Source: Amycolatopsis sp. NBC_00345
GTDB taxonomy: Bacteria > Actinomycetota > Actinomycetes > Mycobacteriales > Pseudonocardiaceae
DNA: 64,000 bases
Direction: 5' to 3'
NCBI RefSeq assembly: GCF_036116635.1
Contig: NZ_CP107995.1
Coordinates: 9,610,001-9,674,000, forward strand
Positions 58,771 to 64,000 of this stretch are shown here, in pieces (the stretch's first letter is position 1; each line of letters opens with the position of its first letter). The notes beneath the pieces are model-generated. The model had not been told where the DNA came from, ran no database searches, and was given only the letters and a program-made list of their open reading frames with translations. A program made the position numbers and the translations under genes.

Positions 58771-61029
58771 TCAGCCCGAGCCGGGTAACGCCAGATCGCG
58801 GGACTTGCGGAAGTCCGCCAGGGTCAGCCAGGCCAGGTGCGGGTCGAGGGCGAGGTGGCGCCGGGCGATGGCCAGCTGGTGGAGGTCGCCGGTGAGGCGC
58901 TCCTCGGTGAGCGCGTCGGTGAAGACCTCCAGCAGCGTCGCGCAGAAGAGCACGAACGCGCTGCTGTGCCGGCGAAGGCGGTTGACCTCGTCGGCGAGGT
59001 CGTTGGTGGCGTCCTCGTTCAGCTCGGCCGCTAGGGCGGCCAGCTCGACGGCGTTGCCGGATTCGGGGATACGCAACAGTTTCGACCACAGCTCGTCCAG
59101 CACGGCGTTGTGCTCCAGGCCGCGGGCCTGGCCGGTGAACGCGCTGGACTTGGCGGCCAGCTCGGTGCGCACCAGGATGCCCGCGACGACCGACAGCGTC
59201 GGCTGGTACCGCTCGGTGGTCACGTCCACCATGTCGATCGTGGTGCGCCGCAGGTCGCGGGGGAGGCCGCCGGACAGGCAGTGGCACAGGTAGGAGAACT
59301 GCTCCTGGATCCGCGGCAGCCGCGTCGCGATCCACAGCCGGCTTTCGTCCAAGGTGAACGGTTCGAGGCGGACCAGCTCGGAGAACGCGCTGTCGAACGC
59401 GTCGCGCACGGCCAGCCCGCGCTTTTCGAAGCTGAGCACCGCGTCGTCGGACACCGCCACGAAGAACAGGCAGCCGGGCACGCCGAAGATGCCCTTGACG
59501 TCGTTCACGAGCTGGTGCGCCTTCTCCTGCTCGCCGATCTTGTCCAGCTCGTCGATGGCGACCACGAGCCGGTCGGTGACGCCCGTGTCCCGCAACGTCG
59601 TGGCGCCGCGCCGGGCGAACTCCCGGAAGCTCGCCACCACCTCGGGGTGCGTCAGCTGCTGCTCGGCCCGCTGTGTGGTGCGGGTGCGGCCGAGGTCGCC
59701 GCCCGCCGGCAAGGTGAGCTTGCCCGACCAGCCGCTGGTGTGGGTCTGCAGGAACCGGATCCGGTCGAGTTGCTCCCGAGCCTCGGCGAGTAGCCCCCGC
59801 AGCTGGCCCTGCCGTCCCCGGCCGTACGCCCGCGTCAGCCATCCCGCGGCCACGATGAGTGCGTCGGCCACCAGCCAGAGCGCGAGGATCCCCACCACGA
59901 TCAGCGCGATGCGGTGACTGGTCGGCTGACCCGTCCACAGCAGCGGCGGCGTCCGCCAGTCCCGCCTGAGCAGGTGCCACAGCTCGGCGGGAAACCTGAA
60001 CAGCGAGCCGCCCCACAGCCAGCCCCCGACGCCCCAGCCGATCGCGGCCGAGGCGACGACGTTGGCCAGCCCGCGAAGCCCCGCGCGCAGGGCCGGCCGC
60101 CAGCCGCTCGCGGGCTCGTCGACCCGCCTGGAGACCAGGTCGATCACGGCCTTGCACAGCAGCGCGTGCAGGTGCAGCACGAAGTCCCGCGCGTCGTAGT
60201 TGGCCGGCGCGGACGCCACCACGACCAACGGCGCGGGCGCCTCGCTGCCGTGGATGAGCCCCCGCTGCATGGACTCGATCGCGGTCGTCTTGCCGACCCC
60301 GCGCTGCCCGCCGAGCGCGACCGCCCCGGTGTCCGCCCGCTCGATGATCCGCCGCAGCCGCTTGGCCGCCGGCGTCGGGACAACCCGCAGGTCCTCTTCG
60401 TCGTAGAGGCCGAGCTGATCGTCGAAGGCGAGCTTGGTCCCGTAAAAACACTGGCGATGCGCGGTGATGTACGCCCGCAGCCCCGGCAGCACGACTTCCT
60501 GGAGCGCGAACTCCTGCCGATTTCCCAAGCAGAGCTGCTCGACGCCGAACCGGGCCTGACCCTGCTTGCCGAGTTCGAAACCGGTCAGCAGCCGGGGAAC
60601 CCGCCGGATCGCCAGCCCGGCGGACAGGACCAGCACGCACAACAGCCCGGCCACGGTGAAGATCCGGAGGAACACCGGCAGGCTCGGCCAGGCGGCGCGG
60701 AACAGGGAGAGGTAGCCGACGCCGAGCAGCATCGCGAACACCAGCCACGCGACTTCCGGCGCCTCCACCGTCGGGGTCCGGCGATCCGGTTCGGCGTCCC
60801 CCACCCGGTCCTGGATCATCCGGATCTTCGCGAGCAGCGCCTCGTCGCCGAGCAGCGCGGCTCGCGCATCCGCGGCGCGCAGCTCCTCCATGCGTAGGGC
60901 GTGCCCGATTTCGTCGGTCTCGAGCGCGTCGTCGACCAGCACCCCCAGCGCGACCCGCGCGGTCCACGACTCGTGGTCGGTGAAGAACTCCTCGCTCACC
61001 AAGCGCGGGTCTCTCCACTCACCGTTCAC
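58771..61029 (-). CDS. KAP-type P-loop NTPase with membrane segments
   Basis: About 752 residues. Two hydrophobic helices at about 95-140. Walker A is GGQRGVGKTTAIE (about 240). Two or more further membrane segments (VVASAAIGWGVGGWLWGG, IALIVVGILALWLVADALIV) follow, and only after them comes Walker B, RLVVAIDELDKIG (about 505). Membrane helices between Walker A and B are the hallmark of KAP NTPases, found in animal Kidins220/ARMS and in some bacteria including phage-defence proteins such as PifA. C-terminal part is helical. GTG at 61029 or TTG at 61047 as start. Role unknown; possibly membrane-linked defence or signalling. Confidence 0.8.
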   Translation of the reverse strand: MNGEWRDPRLVSEEFFTDHESWTARVALGVLVDDALETDEIGHALRMEELRAADARAALLGDEALLAKIRMIQDRVGDAEPDRRTPTVEAPEVAWLVFAMLLGVGYLSLFRAAWPSLPVFLRIFTVAGLLCVLVLSAGLAIRRVPRLLTGFELGKQGQARFGVEQLCLGNRQEFALQEVVLPGLRAYITAHRQCFYGTKLAFDDQLGLYDEEDLRVVPTPAAKRLRRIIERADTGAVALGGQRGVGKTTAIESMQRGLIHGSEAPAPLVVVASAPANYDARDFVLHLHALLCKAVIDLVSRRVDEPASGWRPALRAGLRGLANVVASAAIGWGVGGWLWGGSLFRFPAELWHLLRRDWRTPPLLWTGQPTSHRIALIVVGILALWLVADALIVAAGWLTRAYGRGRQGQLRGLLAEAREQLDRIRFLQTHTSGWSGKLTLPAGGDLGRTRTTQRAEQQLTHPEVVASFREFARRGATTLRDTGVTDRLVVAIDELDKIGEQEKAHQLVNDVKGIFGVPGCLFFVAVSDDAVLSFEKRGLAVRDAFDSAFSELVRLEPFTLDESRLWIATRLPRIQEQFSYLCHCLSGGLPRDLRRTTIDMVDVTTERYQPTLSVVAGILVRTELAAKSSAFTGQARGLEHNAVLDELWSKLLRIPESGNAVELAALAAELNEDATNDLADEVNRLRRHSSAFVLFCATLLEVFTDALTEERLTGDLHQLAIARRHLALDPHLAWLTLADFRKSRDLALPGSG

Positions 61030-61080
61030 CCGGGCATGTTCCCACAAGCCGCCCAGCGCCAGAGGGTGTTTGGCCGCGGC

Positions 61081-61121
61081 GTCAGCGCGGTGTCAGCGCT
61101 GTCGCCAGGCCGTGTCAGCGC
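61081..61121 (+). promoter_or_regulatory. Three direct repeats GTCAGCGC spaced 11 and 22 bp
   Basis: GTCAGCGC at 61081, 61092 and 61114. Direct repeats at one and two helical turns are the layout bound by SARP/AfsR-type activators. They lie 40-80 bases upstream of the ABC transporter start. A TPR regulator fragment that may belong to this class ends the window. The link is inference. Confidence 0.5.
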
Positions 61122-61162
61122 TACGGCGCACGCTGGGCCGACCAACCGAGAGAGGGGGAGCC

Positions 61163-62103
<941 letters not shown>

Positions 62104-62107
<4 letters not shown>

Positions 62108-62880
62108 GCGGTTACGCCTGGCGCGACTCCTCGACCATGTTGCGCCGCAACATCAAGCACATGATCCGGTACCCGTCGATGACAGTGCTGCTGGTCGGCA
62201 TGCCGGTCATCTTCCTGCTGCTGTTCGTCTACGTCCTGGGCGGCACACTCGGGGCCGGCCTCGGCGGCGGGCGCGGCGCGTACGTCAACTACGTGACGCC
62301 GGGCATCATCCTGATGGCGATCGCCGGCGCGGTCCAGGGCACCGCGGTGTCGGTGTCGATGGACATGACCCAGGGCATCATCGCGCGGTTCCGCACCATG
62401 GCGATCAGCCGCGCCTCGGTGCTGACCGGGCACGTGCTGGGCAGCGTGATCCAGGCGATGCTCAGCGTCGCGGTGATCCTCGGCCTCGCGCTGGCCATCG
62501 GGTTCCGCTCGGACGCGGGCCCGCTGGAGTGGCTCGGCGCGATCGGCGTGCTGGCGCTGCTCGCGTTCGCGCTGACCTGGCTGACGGTGGCGTTCGGCCT
62601 GGTGAGCAAGAGCGTCGAGACCGCCAGCAACCTGCCGATGCCGCTGGTCCTGCTGCCGTTCCTGGGCAGCGGCTTCGTCCCGACGGACTCGATGCCCGCC
62701 GGCGTGCGCTGGTTCGCCGAGTACCAGCCGTTCACCCCGGTGATGGAGACGGTCCGCGGCCTGCTGCACGGCACGCCGGTGGGCGGCACCGCGATCCTCG
62801 CCGTGGGCTGGTGCCTGCTGATCGCCGCGGGCGGCTACTGGTGGGCGCTGCGGTTGTACGACCGGAACCTGGTCCGTTAG
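62104..62880 (+). CDS. ABC transporter permease, DrrB/ABC-2 type
   Basis: 258 residues, six hydrophobic helices. RDSSTMLRRNIKHMIRYPSMTVLLVGMPVIFLLLFVYVLGG, SMDMTQGIIARFRTMAISRASVLTGHVLG (conserved coupling region) and LPLVLLPFLGSGFVPTDSMPAGVRWFAEYQPFTPV match DrrB. Forms the membrane part of the exporter with the overlapping DrrA-type ATPase. Its stop overlaps the stop of the convergent regulator gene. Confidence 0.92.
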
Positions 62881-64000
62881 TCCACAATGGACGTGACCAG
62901 CGCGGGAATCTCCGCGGTGGTCACGTTTCCACCGGCCCGGAAAGCCTCGTCGTACGCGTCGTCGCCGAGCCGCGCGCGGGCGCCGGCCTCGATGCGGGCG
63001 GTGTCCGGCTGGGTCAGGTCACGGCCGCCGCGCACGGAGTCGGCGACGGCCAGCATCCGGGCGGCGTCGGCGGGGCTGTCCTGGCGCAGCGCCTGGTCCG
63101 CGACGCCGATCAGCATCTGGGCCAGGTAGAGCGCGTCGCCGGAAGCCTGGACCAGGTCGAAGGCCTCGCGGCGGGAAACCGCTGCGGCCGCCAGATCTCC
63201 GGCGTCGGCGTCGAGGAAGGCGTGGGTGTACAGCAACATGCCGCGGAACACCGGGTGTACCGGCGCATGCGCCATCAGCGCGTCGGCGCGGTCGAGTTCC
63301 GCGCGGGCCGTGGCCGGATCGCCGCGCCAGCGCGCGAGCTCCGCCTTCGCCTGGGCCAGTCCGGCCAGCGCGTCGGGGAACACGACGGTCAGCGCCTCCC
63401 GGTCGGCCGCGGCCAGCGTGTCGGCGGCGGCCTCGGTGTCGCCGAGCAGCCAGAGCAGCTGGGCCTGGTGGCTGCGCAGGTGCAGGACGTCCTCCAGCGT
63501 GCCGATCTCGGCGACGGCGTCGATCGCCTCTTCGTTGTGGCCGAGGGCGGCCGCCAGGTCCCCGCGGCGGCCTTCCAGCTCCGCCAGGCCGCCCAGCGCG
63601 AGCGAGAGTCCCCACCGTTCCCCGGTCGTCCGGAGGTCCCGCAGCGCCTCCTGGGTGTCGGCTTCCGCCTCGTCCAAGCGGTCGCCGAGGCTCATCAGCA
63701 TCCGCGCCCGGGTCAGCCGGGCGTGGCCGCGCAGCCACGGGTCCTCGTCGATGAGCAGACCGTCCAAAGTGTCCAGTCGAGGGGCCGCGCCGTCGCGGAG
63801 GCTGCCCATCAGCTCCTCCAGCGGGATGATGAACCGCAGGATCGGGTGCGCGGGAGCCTTTCTCCGGCTGAACTCCAACGCGATCTTCAGCCACTCGCCG
63901 ACCGGGCGGTCGTCGCTGACGCCGGCCGTGACGAACATGGCGTACAGCGCGTACGCCGTCGCCCGCGCCTCGTCGTCGACTTCGCCGGGCACAGTCAGCA
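62877..64000 (-). CDS. TPR-repeat regulator, C-terminal part (cut by window edge)
   Basis: At least 374 codons are visible and the frame stays open to base 64000. Residues form helical TPR-like repeats: LRGHARLTRARMLMSLGDRLDEAEADTQEALRDLRTTGERWGLSLALGGLAELEGRRGDLAAALGHNEEAIDAV, and VFRGMLLYTHAFLDADAGDLAAAAVSRREAFDLV. This resembles the C-terminal half of large actinobacterial AfsR/SARP (BTAD) or LuxR-type ATPase regulators. The DNA-binding and NB-ARC parts, if present, are outside. It converges with the ABC exporter. Confidence 0.75.
   Translation of the reverse strand, partial: LTVPGEVDDEARATAYALYAMFVTAGVSDDRPVGEWLKIALEFSRRKAPAHPILRFIIPLEELMGSLRDGAAPRLDTLDGLLIDEDPWLRGHARLTRARMLMSLGDRLDEAEADTQEALRDLRTTGERWGLSLALGGLAELEGRRGDLAAALGHNEEAIDAVAEIGTLEDVLHLRSHQAQLLWLLGDTEAAADTLAAADREALTVVFPDALAGLAQAKAELARWRGDPATARAELDRADALMAHAPVHPVFRGMLLYTHAFLDADAGDLAAAAVSRREAFDLVQASGDALYLAQMLIGVADQALRQDSPADAARMLAVADSVRGGRDLTQPDTARIEAGARARLGDDAYDEAFRAGGNVTTAEIPALVTSIVD

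Overview
The window is very G+C-rich with strongly G/C-ending codons, many GTG and TTG starts and several starts that look leaderless. It carries a geosmin synthase, snapalysin, a glutaredoxin-like protein, an orphan DUF742 (conservon-type) protein, a Ser/Thr kinase with an extracellular sensor and WXG/EspC-type genes. This points to a soil actinomycete, most likely a Pseudonocardiales member such as Amycolatopsis; that assignment is inference. It looks like ordinary chromosome: I saw no rRNA, tRNA, insertion sequence, prophage, integrase or CRISPR array.

Layout. 1-9.6 kb: the 5' end of an ATPase, a secreted GH27 enzyme with FnIII and CBM35 modules, HxlR and TetR regulators, snapalysin, an SDR, and a P450-ferredoxin pair. 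9.6-13 kb: a flavin oxidoreductase pair under a TetR gene with duplicated operators, and a methyltransferase. 13-16.8 kb: a five-gene operon (metallohydrolase, DedA, membrane phosphodiesterase, glutaredoxin-like, SH3-like) joined by 4-base start/stop overlaps. 16.8-24.7 kb: geosmin synthase, a GNAT protein, a secreted S1 protease, and a membrane protein paired with an OmpA-like lipoprotein. 25-27 kb: an odd PfkB-like protein coupled to a stand-alone GTP cyclohydrolase II. 27-32 kb: carboxylic acid reductase with a divergent TetR gene and paired operators, then a decayed SDR. 32-34.3 kb: an operon of YbjQ-domain proteins. 34.3-40 kb: a TetR/FAD-monooxygenase pair, a membrane diguanylate cyclase, the micro-ORF array and an MFS exporter. 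40-50.3 kb: Ser/Thr kinase, HAD phosphatase, SOS-type DinB, a 7-bp minisatellite, secreted proteins, a PrnB-like protein, DUF742 and a sugar porter. 50.7-64 kb: a type VII secretion-like operon, stress regulators with their targets, a KAP-type NTPase, a DrrAB-type ABC exporter and part of a TPR regulator.

The most striking feature is at 38.16-38.68 kb. Six consecutive micro-ORFs of seven or eight codons each have their own strong ribosome-binding site. Five encode MRDNNWT followed by stop, Cys or Arg, and the first encodes the diverged MRDDDRR. They diverge from a diguanylate cyclase gene and end at a terminator shared with a convergent MFS exporter. No gene follows them on the same strand, so they look like products in their own right rather than leader peptides. 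I know of no described system of this kind.

Regulation is unusually readable. Perfect or near-perfect inverted repeats, likely operators, lie next to many regulator genes (HxlR, TetR, MarR, LysR), and a LexA-type box spans the dinB start codon. Three families of long palindromes occupy gene ends, mostly convergent junctions, and probably serve as bidirectional terminators or spread as small non-autonomous repeats.
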